A stretch of DNA of 64,000 bases from the NCBI GenBank assembly GCA_937902315.1, contig CALGUG010000056.1, positions 186,001 through 250,000 of the forward strand. The letters are read 5' to 3'. The notes below the pieces were generated by a model. It was not told the origin of the DNA. It worked only from the letters and a program-made list of their open reading frames with translations, and ran no database searches. The position numbers and the translations under genes were made by a program. Below, piece by piece: positions 35,584-44,500 of this stretch (its first letter is position 1; each line of letters begins with the position of its first letter). Source of the stretch: an uncultured Chloroflexales bacterium (GTDB lineage Bacteria > Chloroflexota > Chloroflexia > Chloroflexales > Chloroflexaceae).

Positions 35584-38475
35584 ATGTCAACAGGAAATCA
35601 CAATCTGTTCGACACACTCCAAACGTTTACCGTAGCAGGCGGTAAAACGGGGCAGTTCTATTCGCTGCCACAACTTGAACGTGCAGGTGTCGGCCCTATT
35701 TCTCGCCTTCCTGTCAGCATTCGTATCGTACTCGAATCGGTTTTGCGCAACTACGATGGCAAGCGCATCACCGAGAACGATGTACGCACCCTCGCCAACT
35801 GGCAGCCCAAGGCTGAGCGCACCGCTGAGATTCCTTTTGTGGTCGCTCGTATCGTTCTGCAAGACTTCACCGGTGTGCCGCTACTGGTCGACTTGGCCGC
35901 CATGCGTTCGACCGCTCATCGCATGGGCAAGAATCCCGGCGTGATCGAGCCGCTGGTTCCGGTCGACTTGGTGGTCGACCACTCGGTGCAGGTAGACTAC
36001 AGCGAGATCAGCGACGCGCTCCAGCGCAATATGGCGATCGAGTTCGAGCGCAACCAAGCCCGCTACCGCTTCTTGAAGTGGGGTACCCAAGCCTTTAATG
36101 GCTTCTCGGTGGTGCCTCCCGGCATCGGTATCGTGCACCAGGTCAACCTCGAATACCTCGCTCGCGGCGTACTCGAGAAAGAGGGCGTCTATTACCCCGA
36201 CACCTTGGTTGGTACCGACTCGCACACCACTATGATCAACGGTATCGGTATCGTTGGCTGGGGTGTGGGTGGTATCGAGGCCGAGGCCGGTATGTTGGGC
36301 CAGCCGCTCTACTTCCTGACCCCCGATGTAGTGGGTGTACACCTGACCGGATCGCTGCGCCCGGGCGTGACCGCGACCGACTTGGTGCTGCGCATCACCG
36401 AGATGCTGCGCCAAGCCAAGGTGGTCGGCAAGTTCGTCGAGTTCCACGGCGAAGGCGCCGCCAGCTTGTCGCTGACCGACCGCGCTACCATCGGTAACAT
36501 GGCTCCCGAGTACGGCGCCACCATGGGCTTCTTCCCGGTCGATGAAGAATCCTGCCGCTACCTCTTGGCGACGGGCCGCTCCGAAGAACTGGTCGAAACC
36601 TACCGCAACTACTACAAGGCTCAGGGCCTGTTCGGCATGCCCAAGGCTGGCGAGATCGAATATAGCCAGTTGCTCGAGCTTGATCTCAGCACCGTAGTAC
36701 CGAGCGTGGCTGGTCCCAAGCGCCCGCAAGACCGCATCAATCTGACCGATGTCAAGAGCCGCTTCGAAGAGCTGATGGCATCGCCGGTCAGCAACAACGG
36801 CTACAACAAGTCGATCGAAGAGCTGAACACCCGCCGCGTGCGCGTCGACAACTTCCAGCCCGTGATCGACCTGTTGCCGCTCCACAGCGGTGGCGATCAG
36901 AATGTCGCAACAGTGCCGGCGGCTGAGAACGGCGGCTTGACCAACGATCAGAATACCGCGACCTTGACCGAAGTCGAGATGGTTCAGAACCGCCCGACCC
37001 CTGATAACATCACCTCGTTGCCTTCGGAAGAGCTGCTCAAGCAGCCCGTTGAACTGGGCCACGGTGATGTTGTGATCGCAGCCATCACCTCGTGTACCAA
37101 CACCTCAAACCCGAGCGTTATGCTGGGCGCTGGTCTGGTCGCTAAGAAGGCTGTCGAGCGCGGTCTGAGCGTTCCTCCGACCGTCAAGACCAGCTTGGCC
37201 CCCGGTTCGCGAGTTGTAACCGACTATCTCAGCAAGACTGGCCTGCAGGATTACCTTGACAAGCTCGGCTTCCAGACCGTAGGTTATGGCTGTACCACTT
37301 GTATCGGTAACAGCGGTCCGCTGGAGCCGCACTTGGAAGAGGCCATCATTCAGAACGACTTGGTTGTGGCCAGCGTTTTGAGCGGTAACCGCAACTTCGA
37401 GGCTCGCGTACACCAAAGCGTTAAGGCCAACTTCTTGATGAGCCCGCCGCTGGTTGTAGCCTTCGCCTTGGCTGGCCGCGTTAACATCGACATGACCAAG
37501 GAGCCGATCGGCAAGGACAAAGACGGCAACGATGTCTATCTCAAGGACATTTGGCCGACCCCCGAAGAGATCGGCGAGGCCCTTAAGGCCGCTACCGACC
37601 CGGCCGTCTATCGCCGCCTCTACAAAGATTTCGCCGATCAGAACCCGCTCTGGGCCGAGATCCCGACCACCACTGGTCAGGTCTACGCTTGGGATCCCGA
37701 TTCGACCTACATCCAAGAGCCACCCTACTTCGAGGGCTTCGAGATGACTCCCAAGGGTCAAGAGCCGATCAAGGCCGCTCGCCCCTTGGCGATCTTCGGC
37801 GACTCGGTGACCACCGACCACATCAGCCCGGCTGGCGCTATCAAGGCCAACTCGCCCGCTGGTCGCTACCTGCAAGAGCAGGGCGTCACCCCCAAAGACT
37901 TCAACAGCTACGGTGCACGCCGTGGTAACGACCGCGTGATGGTACGCGGTACCTTCGCCAACGTTCGCATCAAGAACCTGATGGTTCCGGGTGTCGAAGG
38001 TGGCGTGACGGTGCACCAGCCTTCTGGCGAGCAGATGAGCATCTACGATGCTGCTATGCGCTACAAGGCCGAAGGCACCCCGCTAGTCGTCTTCGCAGGC
38101 CAAGAATACGGTACCGGTAGCTCGCGCGACTGGGCCGCTAAGGGCACCAACCTGCTGGGTGTACGTGCTGTGATCGCCCAGAGCTTCGAGCGCATTCACC
38201 GCTCGAACTTGGTCGGTATGGGCGTGCTGCCCTGCCAGTTCCTGGGCAACGACTCGGCTCAATCGCTCAAGCTCGATGGCAGCGAAGTGATCGATATCCT
38301 CGGCCTTGAAAACGGCATCACTCCTCAGATGAACGCGACCCTGCGCATTCAGCGCAAGGATGGCAGCGTCGACGAAGTGACCGTCAAGGTGCGCATCGAC
38401 ACCCCGATCGAGGTTGACTACTACAACCACGGCGGCATTCTGCCCTACGTGCTGCGCCAACTGCTGGCCGAGTAG
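35584..38475 (+). CDS. acnA: Aconitate hydratase (AcnA/IRP type)
   Basis: A 963-residue TCA-cycle enzyme that isomerises citrate to isocitrate through a [4Fe-4S] cluster. Cluster ligands are C504 (I-T-S-C-T-N-T-S-N-P), C570 and C573 (G-Y-G-C-T-T-C-I-G-N). The substrate loop D-S-H-T-T-M-I-N-G and the swivel-domain signature G-S-S-R-D-W-A-A-K-G-T are intact. The protein is about 60 residues longer than usual because of a Q/N-rich insert before domain 3 (about residues 440-490). The ATG follows AAGGACAC. A perfect 19-bp terminator follows, so the gene is monocistronic. AcnA-type enzymes in some bacteria also bind mRNA; nothing here tests that. Confidence 0.97.
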   Translation: MSTGNHNLFDTLQTFTVAGGKTGQFYSLPQLERAGVGPISRLPVSIRIVLESVLRNYDGKRITENDVRTLANWQPKAERTAEIPFVVARIVLQDFTGVPLLVDLAAMRSTAHRMGKNPGVIEPLVPVDLVVDHSVQVDYSEISDALQRNMAIEFERNQARYRFLKWGTQAFNGFSVVPPGIGIVHQVNLEYLARGVLEKEGVYYPDTLVGTDSHTTMINGIGIVGWGVGGIEAEAGMLGQPLYFLTPDVVGVHLTGSLRPGVTATDLVLRITEMLRQAKVVGKFVEFHGEGAASLSLTDRATIGNMAPEYGATMGFFPVDEESCRYLLATGRSEELVETYRNYYKAQGLFGMPKAGEIEYSQLLELDLSTVVPSVAGPKRPQDRINLTDVKSRFEELMASPVSNNGYNKSIEELNTRRVRVDNFQPVIDLLPLHSGGDQNVATVPAAENGGLTNDQNTATLTEVEMVQNRPTPDNITSLPSEELLKQPVELGHGDVVIAAITSCTNTSNPSVMLGAGLVAKKAVERGLSVPPTVKTSLAPGSRVVTDYLSKTGLQDYLDKLGFQTVGYGCTTCIGNSGPLEPHLEEAIIQNDLVVASVLSGNRNFEARVHQSVKANFLMSPPLVVAFALAGRVNIDMTKEPIGKDKDGNDVYLKDIWPTPEEIGEALKAATDPAVYRRLYKDFADQNPLWAEIPTTTGQVYAWDPDSTYIQEPPYFEGFEMTPKGQEPIKAARPLAIFGDSVTTDHISPAGAIKANSPAGRYLQEQGVTPKDFNSYGARRGNDRVMVRGTFANVRIKNLMVPGVEGGVTVHQPSGEQMSIYDAAMRYKAEGTPLVVFAGQEYGTGSSRDWAAKGTNLLGVRAVIAQSFERIHRSNLVGMGVLPCQFLGNDSAQSLKLDGSEVIDILGLENGITPQMNATLRIQRKDGSVDEVTVKVRIDTPIEVDYYNHGGILPYVLRQLLAE

Positions 38476-38486
38476 TCTCGTTTGTA

Positions 38487-38529
38487 CGAAAGGCTCCGAT
38501 CTCTCAGTCGAGAGATCGGAGCCTTTCGG
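38487..38529 (+). terminator. Terminator of acnA
   Basis: A perfect 19-bp stem (38487-38505 with 38510-38528) and a 4-nt loop. Confidence 0.9.
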
Positions 38530-38566
38530 CTTTCTGCACTTGAAATGTTTGGGATGCGGCCTCATA

Positions 38567-38713
38567 GCAAATCCGGTTGTTTAGGTTCTCTTTGGCCTTC
38601 GGCAGAGTGGAACTTGATCATTTTTGTGTGAGAAATTTCGCGTTGTAACGCGAAATTTCTCACAACTCTTTGCTCGTTTTTGCATTACAAGAGCGCAAGT
38701 CTGTAAACGGATG
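38567..38713 (+). mobile_element. MITE-like element M, copy M4
   Basis: It keeps the CAAATCCGGTTG end, the TTTGGCCTTCGGCAGAGTGG block and a central 18-bp palindrome (38627-38644 with 38647-38664), but the right terminal repeat is altered after AAACGGAT. It is flanked by 17-bp direct repeats GATGCRGCCTCATAGCA (38553-38569 and 38710-38726). Confidence 0.8.
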
Positions 38714-38750
38714 CAGCCTCATAGCACGCGCAGCTAGCAGCCCTCTTTAT

Positions 38751-38819
38751 TGGGCGGGACGTTGATAGCCGAAGGCGGACGCGCCAAGGACCGAATGGGA
38801 GGAACAAGCCCACTCCGCC
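38751..38819 (-). repeat. Dispersed structured repeat A, copy A9
   Basis: GGGCGGGACGTTGATAGCCG, AAGGCGGACGCGCCAAGG, ending TCCGCC. The shared CAGCTAGCAGCCCT precedes it. Confidence 0.8.
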
Positions 38820-38946
38820 AGATGCAAAGCTGAAGCTCGCCCTGTCACAAGATCGGGGCGTAACCTATCCACTCAAAAATAGGTTCAATTATTGGCAACT
38901 AGCATTCGAGTTTGGGGCAACACAGATCTTCACCAAGGAGCCAGCA

Positions 38947-39483
38947 ATGCGATCCGCCCTATTAATCATCGATATGCAGACGATCTTTTTTGGGGTTGAG
39001 CCTAGTCCAGTTGATGCAGCATTGGTGATTCGGCGTATCAATCAGCTTTCAAGCAGCGCTCGGGCTAAGGATATTCCCGTCATACTTATCCAGCACGATG
39101 CAGAGGATGATGAACGTCTACGCTATGGCTCACAGGGTTGGCAACTCATTCCTGAGCTTATTGTGGCACCAAGCGATCACCGAGTTAGCAAGCAGTCCTA
39201 CAGCGCATTTGAAAAATCGAATCTTTTACCGATTCTGCTCGAGCTCGATATTCAGCAACTGGTCATCTGCGGTTATGCGACCGACTGCTGTATCGACGCC
39301 ACAGTGCGCAGCGCGAGCGACCTCGGCTTTCATATGACGATCGTGGCCGATGCCCACACGACCCATAGCGAATCGGCCGAAGAGGGGCGCAAGCTTCGCA
39401 ACAAGTACAATGCGCAATTTTTACGCCTTAGCAGCTGCGAATCGCTGATTCAGGTCGTTCCCAGCCAAATGGTTCAGTGGTGA
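38947..39483 (+). CDS. Isochorismatase-family cysteine hydrolase
   Basis: A 178-residue protein with the family's Asp-Lys-Cys triad: D9 in L-I-I-D-M-Q, K82 in S-K-Q-S-Y-S-A-F and C115 in A-T-D-C-C-I-D-A-T-V-R. The last motif differs from the common T-D-x-C-V only by a second cysteine. Members hydrolyse isochorismate, nicotinamide, N-carbamoylsarcosine or similar amides; the exact substrate is not decidable. AAGGAG lies six bases before the ATG. The gene stands alone with its own terminator. Confidence 0.9.
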   Translation: MRSALLIIDMQTIFFGVEPSPVDAALVIRRINQLSSSARAKDIPVILIQHDAEDDERLRYGSQGWQLIPELIVAPSDHRVSKQSYSAFEKSNLLPILLELDIQQLVICGYATDCCIDATVRSASDLGFHMTIVADAHTTHSESAEEGRKLRNKYNAQFLRLSSCESLIQVVPSQMVQW

Positions 39484-39510
39484 TCCCTGAGTTTAGAACA
39501 TAGATCGAGC

Positions 39511-39552
39511 AAGTTCGTACCTTTTCAATCAACTTCGGGTACGAACTTTGTT
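39511..39552 (+). terminator. Terminator of the isochorismatase-like gene
   Basis: A perfect 11-bp stem (39511-39521 with 39538-39548) and a T-rich tail. Confidence 0.8.
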
Positions 39553-39587
39553 CTCCCCTCAATTGAGCACATGCAACACACAGCTTT

Positions 39588-39659
39588 GGCGGCGAGGTCG
39601 CGACCCTCCATTTGATCCCTAGCGCGTCCGCCTTCGGCTACCAACATCCCTCCCACCAA
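39588..39659 (+). repeat. Dispersed structured repeat A, copy A10
   Basis: GGCGGCGAGGTCGCGACCC, TCCATTTGATCCCTAGCGCG, TCCGCCTTCGGCTACCAACA. The 3' end is CCCACCA. Confidence 0.85.
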
Positions 39660-39785
39660 GGGACGTCACTCGATCGGCGGCCCGCAGCTCGAACTGATCC
39701 CCACTGCGCTTTCAAGCCTCAAAACCCGTTGAGAGCGATCGCGCGTCTGGCACGCAATCGCTCCCTCCGAGAACAACCTCACTCG

Positions 39786-42605
39786 CTAGGCCTGGCTCTG
39801 ATGAGCGTGGCGTCGACCGCCAGTAACCAGCTTTTCCAGCTCTCCGATCCACAGAATGATGCTGCCCGCCCCGACACAAATCAGCCAGTCGCTTAAGGAC
39901 AAAGCCGTCGTGCCGAAAGGCTCTTGCAGGAAGGGCAGATAGACCACGGCGACCTGCAGCACAAACGAGAGGCCGATCGCGCCCCAGAGCCAATGGTTAT
40001 CCATAAAGTGACTAAATGAAGTCTTTTCAAAGAAGCGACAGTTTATAGCATTAAAAAGCTGAAGACAGACCAAAGTTGTAAAGGCCATGGTCTGACCATA
40101 GACCAAATTGCCGTTAGGATTGTGAATCAAACCGCCCGGCATGGCCCAGTCCATCACGGCCAAGGTCACCAAGGCCATAATCACACCCGATATAAAGATA
40201 TCGACCCACATCGGGTTGGTGATCACGCCGCTCTTGGGGTCGCGCGGCGGGCGCTTCATAATGTCGTGATCGGCAGGTTCGACGCCCAAAGCCAAAGCGG
40301 GGCCAGCATCGGTCAGCAGATTGATCCACAAGATCTGGGTCGCCAACAAAGGAGCTACCACTAGCGCGCCAGCTTCGCCCTCTAAGCCGAGCAGACCAGC
40401 GAACAGCACACCCAAAAACATCACCAAGACCTCGCCGATATTGGAGGAGAGCAGATAACGCAGAAACTTCTGAATATTGGCGAAGATCGAGCGGCCTTCT
40501 TCAACGGCGGCGACGATCGACGAGAAGTTATCGTCGGTCAAGATCATATCGGCGGCGCCTTTGCTCACATCGGTGCCGGTGATGCCCATCGCCACACCGA
40601 TATCGGCGGCTTTCAAAGCGGGCGCATCGTTGACGCCATCGCCCGTCATGGCAGCGATCTGGCCGTTCTCTTTGAGGGCGCGTACGATTCGCAGCTTGTG
40701 CTCGGGCGCTACACGCGCAAAGACCGAAACCTCCTTCACGATCTCGCGCAGTTGGGCGTCGTCGCTGGCTTGCAGCTCGGGGCCACTCACACAGCGTGCG
40801 CCGGGCTTGATAATCCCCAGCTCAGTGGCGATGGCCGCCGCAGTGGTCGGATGGTCGCCCGTAATCATCACTGGACGGATGCCAGCCCGCTGGGCCTCGG
40901 CTACGGCCTGTTTGGCCTCCTCGCGCGGCGGATCGATCAGACCGAGCACACCTAAAAAGACAAACTCCTCCTCAAGATCCTCGCTCAATTCGCCGCTTAT
41001 GCGGTCGCGTAACACCGTGCGATAGGCCACACCCAAGGTGCGCAAGGCTTCTTGGGCCAGCTCATCGACGCACTGAATAATCTCTGCGCGCCGCTCGTCG
41101 GTCAGGGGAACCGCCTTTTGGCCGCGCCGCTCGTGGGTACAGCGTGCCAGCAGCACATCGGGCGCACCTTTCGCGAAGACCATCACCTGGTCTTTGTTCT
41201 CCCGATCTTGATGGGCGGTCGTCATCATCTTGCGTTCGGAACTAAAGGGCACCTCGCCCACACGCGGGAAGCGATCTTCTAGCTCTTGGTCGGTTAGGCC
41301 TAGTTTGCGGGCGGCGACCAAAAGTGCGCCCTCGGTCGGATCGCCTTGGATCGTCCAAGTATCGCCCTCGCGCACCAAGTTAGCGTTGTTGGCGAGGTCG
41401 GCGGCGCGCAGAGTACGCCGCACCTCGTGGCGCAGGTCGCCTTCGAGTGGCTTGCCATTGCAGAGCGCTTGGCCTTCAGGAGCATAGCCGATGCCAGTGA
41501 AGTCGGCCCGTCCGCTGGCGGTGACCACGCTGCGCACCGTCATCTCGTTGCGGGTCAAGGTGCCGGTTTTATCTGAACAGATCACCGTGGTCGAGCCGAG
41601 CGTCTCGACCGCCGACAGCTTGCGCACGATCACATTGCGCTTGGCCATGCGCTGGGTGCCCAGCGAGAGCACCACCGTAGTGATCGCGGTCAGGCCCTCG
41701 GGTACGGCCGCGACCGCCAGCGAAACGGCCAAGATCAAAACCGCGACCAGTCCTGTTAGATCGATAACATCGCTCACAAACAGAATAGTGACGCTCATCA
41801 CCACTGCGATCACTACCACAACGATGCCGAGCAAACGCCCAGTGCGATCGAGTTCTTTCTGAAGCGGCGTCTCTTCATCAACGGTCGCTTCGAGCGATCC
41901 GGCGATCTTGCCAAGTTCGGTCGCAGCGCCCGTGCTGGTAACGATCGCGCGGCCTCGCCCCGAGTTGACGGCCGTGCCGCTAAACAACATATTGGTGCGG
42001 TCGCCGATCCCCACATCTTCAGCGATCGGAGCGGTATCTTTTGAGACAGCGTTACTTTCGCCCGTCAAAGCCGATTCCGAGACTCGCAGGGCGACCGCCT
42101 CAATCAGGCGCGCATCGGCGGGAATCGAATCGCCCTCTTCGATCAACAAAAGATCGCCCGGCACCAAGCTGCTGGTATCGACCATCTGCTGCTTGCCATC
42201 GCGCATCACACGCGCATGGGGCGAGGCCATGGCCTGCAAAGCTGCAACGGCTTGCTCGGCTCGATTCTCTTGCACAAAGCCTAAAATGGCGTTCAGAAAT
42301 ACGATCAAGAGGATAGTGATCGCTTCGAAGGGCAGCGGCTCCTCACCTTCAAGCAGCCAAGCGATCGCCGAGATCACAGTCGCCACCAGCAAGAGGATGG
42401 TCAAGACATCGGAAAATTGGGCTAAAAAACGCTTCCAAGCCGGAATAGGCGGAGATGAAGGCAGCAGATTGGGGCCATATTCCTGCAAACGTCGTTCCGC
42501 TTCAGCGGAGCTTAAACCCTCCTGAGGCGTCCCCAAACGTTCCATCAGCGCCTGAAACGGTTCTTTATAGGCGTCTTTTAAATCAGACACATCTAAACTC
42601 GACAT
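39786..42605 (-). CDS. P-type cation ATPase, Ca2+-ATPase (P2A-like) subfamily
   Basis: A 939-residue membrane pump. It begins with the cation-ATPase N-terminal domain, then an actuator domain with the T-G-E-S loop. Helix M4 has A-A-V-P-E-G-L, the ion-binding P-E-G-L of Ca2+ and Na+/K+ pumps. The phosphorylated aspartate is D345 in C-S-D-K-T-G-T-L-T, and the hinge M-T-G-D-G-V-N-D is intact. M6 reads W-I-N-L-L-T-D, which supports Ca2+ as a substrate. Mn2+ or Na+ export cannot be excluded. The N-terminal region has no metal-binding motif, so it is not a heavy-metal CPx pump. The start ATG is at 42605, with a weak AAGGAA-like site upstream. Confidence 0.93.
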   Translation of the reverse strand: MSSLDVSDLKDAYKEPFQALMERLGTPQEGLSSAEAERRLQEYGPNLLPSSPPIPAWKRFLAQFSDVLTILLLVATVISAIAWLLEGEEPLPFEAITILLIVFLNAILGFVQENRAEQAVAALQAMASPHARVMRDGKQQMVDTSSLVPGDLLLIEEGDSIPADARLIEAVALRVSESALTGESNAVSKDTAPIAEDVGIGDRTNMLFSGTAVNSGRGRAIVTSTGAATELGKIAGSLEATVDEETPLQKELDRTGRLLGIVVVVIAVVMSVTILFVSDVIDLTGLVAVLILAVSLAVAAVPEGLTAITTVVLSLGTQRMAKRNVIVRKLSAVETLGSTTVICSDKTGTLTRNEMTVRSVVTASGRADFTGIGYAPEGQALCNGKPLEGDLRHEVRRTLRAADLANNANLVREGDTWTIQGDPTEGALLVAARKLGLTDQELEDRFPRVGEVPFSSERKMMTTAHQDRENKDQVMVFAKGAPDVLLARCTHERRGQKAVPLTDERRAEIIQCVDELAQEALRTLGVAYRTVLRDRISGELSEDLEEEFVFLGVLGLIDPPREEAKQAVAEAQRAGIRPVMITGDHPTTAAAIATELGIIKPGARCVSGPELQASDDAQLREIVKEVSVFARVAPEHKLRIVRALKENGQIAAMTGDGVNDAPALKAADIGVAMGITGTDVSKGAADMILTDDNFSSIVAAVEEGRSIFANIQKFLRYLLSSNIGEVLVMFLGVLFAGLLGLEGEAGALVVAPLLATQILWINLLTDAGPALALGVEPADHDIMKRPPRDPKSGVITNPMWVDIFISGVIMALVTLAVMDWAMPGGLIHNPNGNLVYGQTMAFTTLVCLQLFNAINCRFFEKTSFSHFMDNHWLWGAIGLSFVLQVAVVYLPFLQEPFGTTALSLSDWLICVGAGSIILWIGELEKLVTGGRRHAHQSQA

Positions 42606-42783
42606 AGTTCTTCCTTATGTCTCAGCATTCCACAACAGCGGCATCCTAACGTGCAAAACAGGGCTTGCCAATCTGCTATCCTCTCTATCTTACATTGATT
42701 AGCGCTTTCATGCCATTAAAACACCACAATCGAGATAAACATTCATCCATCGAATGCTGGAATAGCAGCTCGATTGAGGCTTG

Positions 42784-42902
42784 ATAGCAAATCCGGTTGA
42801 TTACTTTCTATTTGGCCTTCGGCAGAGCGGAACTTATTATTCCCCCCGGTTTTTCGTTTTTCTGCGCTAAAAGGGTGCAAGTCGTTCGACGGATTTGGTT
42901 TG
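42784..42902 (+). mobile_element. MITE-like element M, copy M5
   Basis: ATAGCAAATCCGGTTGATTA on the left, TATTTGGCCTTCGGCAGAGC in the middle and CGACGGATTTGGTTTG on the right. No central palindrome. Confidence 0.8.
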
Positions 42903-42994
42903 AGAGCAGATCTGGCTGACGCTTTGTTGTGCAAGATTCGCGCTTAGCGTTAGGTTTTTGAGGAGCGCTCGGCATACAGCTAACAGCCCTTCTT

Positions 42995-43065
42995 GTTGGA
43001 AAGGATGTTGATAGCCGAAGGCGGACGCGGTGAGGATCGAATGGAGACAAGCAGCCTCTCCGCCA
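42995..43065 (-). repeat. Dispersed structured repeat A, copy A11
   Basis: TTGGAAAGGATGTTGATAGC, CGAAGGCGGACGCGGTGAGG, ending CTCTCCGCC. One change inside the otherwise invariant core (GCGGTG). Confidence 0.75.
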
Positions 43066-43090
43066 GAGTCTGAAAGGCGTCAAGCGGGTG

Positions 43091-43132
43091 CGGCGTGAGA
43101 GATTTCGCGGCACTCGGAAATCCCGCACGCCG
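43091..43132. repeat. Palindrome related to the M core
   Basis: Arms CGGCGTGAGAGATTTC (43091-43106) and its near-complement at 43117-43132 (14 of 16 pairs). The ATTTC/GAAAT inner part matches the M palindromes. It lies just past the MFS stop and may act as its terminator. Confidence 0.6.
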
Positions 43133-43152
43133 GGAGCAGGAGGAGCAAGCGT

Positions 43153-44493
43153 TTAGGCCTGATAGTCGGGCAAGAGGTCTTCGGCATAGCGCACGCTGGG
43201 CACACAGAAGCCGATTATGGCGGCTAGCGCGCTCAACAGGCCGCAGATCGTCATCAGCAAGGCGATGCCAGCGCCATGCCCAGTGCCGAAGATGGGGGCA
43301 AACAACAGCGCAAGGCCTTGTTGGCTCTGCATCATCGGCTCGAATAGGCCGTCTGCTAGCGGGCCGACCAACGCCATAGCGACGGGCACGCTCACTTGGG
43401 CGATCAAACGGCGCGTGCTAAAGACACGACCCTGTAGATCGGGCGGCACCTTCGATTGCCAGATCGCTTGGTTGGAGCCGTTCAGAATCGGCACAAAAAA
43501 GAGCGAGAAAAACGAGCCGATCATCCAGACCGTCAGGTGCGAGCCGATGCCGATCAGGGTCGCGCCGAGCAGACCGCTCAGCACCATACCGCCGATCACA
43601 CCGTAGACGCGCCGCTTCGGGCCGCCCCAAACGCTCATAGCTAGGCCGCCCAACAGGCCGCCGACGCTGCCCGAGGCCATCACCAAGCTGAGCTGCTGTG
43701 CGTCGTTGCCACTGCGCGCCAGCACAAAGGGCGTCAGCAGGGCGGTCGAAAAGGTGCCGATAAGATTGATGCTCAAAAAGACCATCTGCAGGCCGAGCAG
43801 GCTGGGGCGCTGCCAGATGTAGCTGAAGCCGTAGAGCGACTCCTTCCACAAACTGGCCCGCGCTTGGCTGCCTTCTGCGCTCTGTTTGGGCTGAGGGATG
43901 TAGATGAACGAGAGCATCACGACCGCGAAGACGCAGGTGATCAGGTCGATGGTCAAGATGCCCGCCAGGCCGACGATGCCGACCAAAAAGCCCGCGATGA
44001 TCGGCGCCAAAATGCCCGAGGCCGATTCCGCCATCGAGAGCATGCCATTGGCGCGCCCGAGCTGGTCTTTGGGCAGCATTAGGCTCATGGCTGCCGAATA
44101 GGCGGGGAATTGAAAGGCTTGGAAGACGCTCGCCACGGCCGAGGCCACAAACAGATGCCAGATCTCGAGCATGCCCAACGCGTGCAGGATGGCTAGGAAG
44201 AGGGTCGCCAGACCCGCGCCGGCATCGCTCACCATCATCATGCGCTTGCGATCCCAGCGGTCGACCAGGGCGCCGGCCAGCGGGCTGAGCAAGACCATGG
44301 GCGCGAAACCGAAAAACGAGACCATACTCAGCGCTGTGACTTGGCCGGTTTTCTCCCAAGCCCAAAGCGACAAAGCGAACACCGACATCGCCGAGCCAAG
44401 CAGCGAAAGCACTTGGCCGATCCAGACCAAAACAAAACCGCGCATCCCAGTGAAGCGAGGTTGAAGCTCTAATTGGGGCGTCGATATACTCAT
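43153..44493 (-). CDS. MFS drug/metabolite efflux protein
   Basis: A 446-residue transporter with about 12 helices. The motif-A loop after helix 2 is G-A-L-V-D-R-W-D-R-K-R, and the overall style resembles macrolide-efflux (MefA/TetV-like) proteins. It sits seven bases after the stop of the ArsR-type regulator, so the two form one leftward operon in which the regulator probably controls the pump. The ATG at 44493 follows TTAGGAAC. The hairpin at 43091-43132 follows. The substrate is not predictable. Confidence 0.9.
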   Translation of the reverse strand: MSISTPQLELQPRFTGMRGFVLVWIGQVLSLLGSAMSVFALSLWAWEKTGQVTALSMVSFFGFAPMVLLSPLAGALVDRWDRKRMMMVSDAGAGLATLFLAILHALGMLEIWHLFVASAVASVFQAFQFPAYSAAMSLMLPKDQLGRANGMLSMAESASGILAPIIAGFLVGIVGLAGILTIDLITCVFAVVMLSFIYIPQPKQSAEGSQARASLWKESLYGFSYIWQRPSLLGLQMVFLSINLIGTFSTALLTPFVLARSGNDAQQLSLVMASGSVGGLLGGLAMSVWGGPKRRVYGVIGGMVLSGLLGATLIGIGSHLTVWMIGSFFSLFFVPILNGSNQAIWQSKVPPDLQGRVFSTRRLIAQVSVPVAMALVGPLADGLFEPMMQSQQGLALLFAPIFGTGHGAGIALLMTICGLLSALAAIIGFCVPSVRYAEDLLPDYQA

Positions 44494-44500
44494 GCTGTTC

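Larger units (their letters stand above)
38476..38946. other. Intergenic region, 471 bp
   Basis: It holds the aconitase terminator, M4 (38567-38713) and A9 (38751-38819); the last 125 bp should carry the promoter of the hydrolase gene but show no clear boxes. Confidence 0.55.
39484..39785. other. Convergent intergenic region with A10
   Basis: It holds the hydrolase terminator, repeat A10 and, near 39733-39763, a hairpin with one mismatch and no U-run that may end the leftward ATPase transcript. Confidence 0.5.
42606..43152. other. Intergenic region with M5 and A11
   Basis: It holds M5 (42784-42902), A11 (42995-43065) and a hairpin (43091-43132); bases 42606-42780 should carry the ATPase promoter, which I could not place. 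Confidence 0.5.

Noticed and set aside
35881..37062. 393-codon frame on the minus strand inside acnA
   Set aside because: It is the mirror of a strongly coding region; composition and lack of a ribosome site show it is a shadow.
43418..44365. 315-codon frame opposite in phase within the MFS gene
   Set aside because: G+C-rich out-of-frame shadow; the MFS frame has intact helices and motif A.
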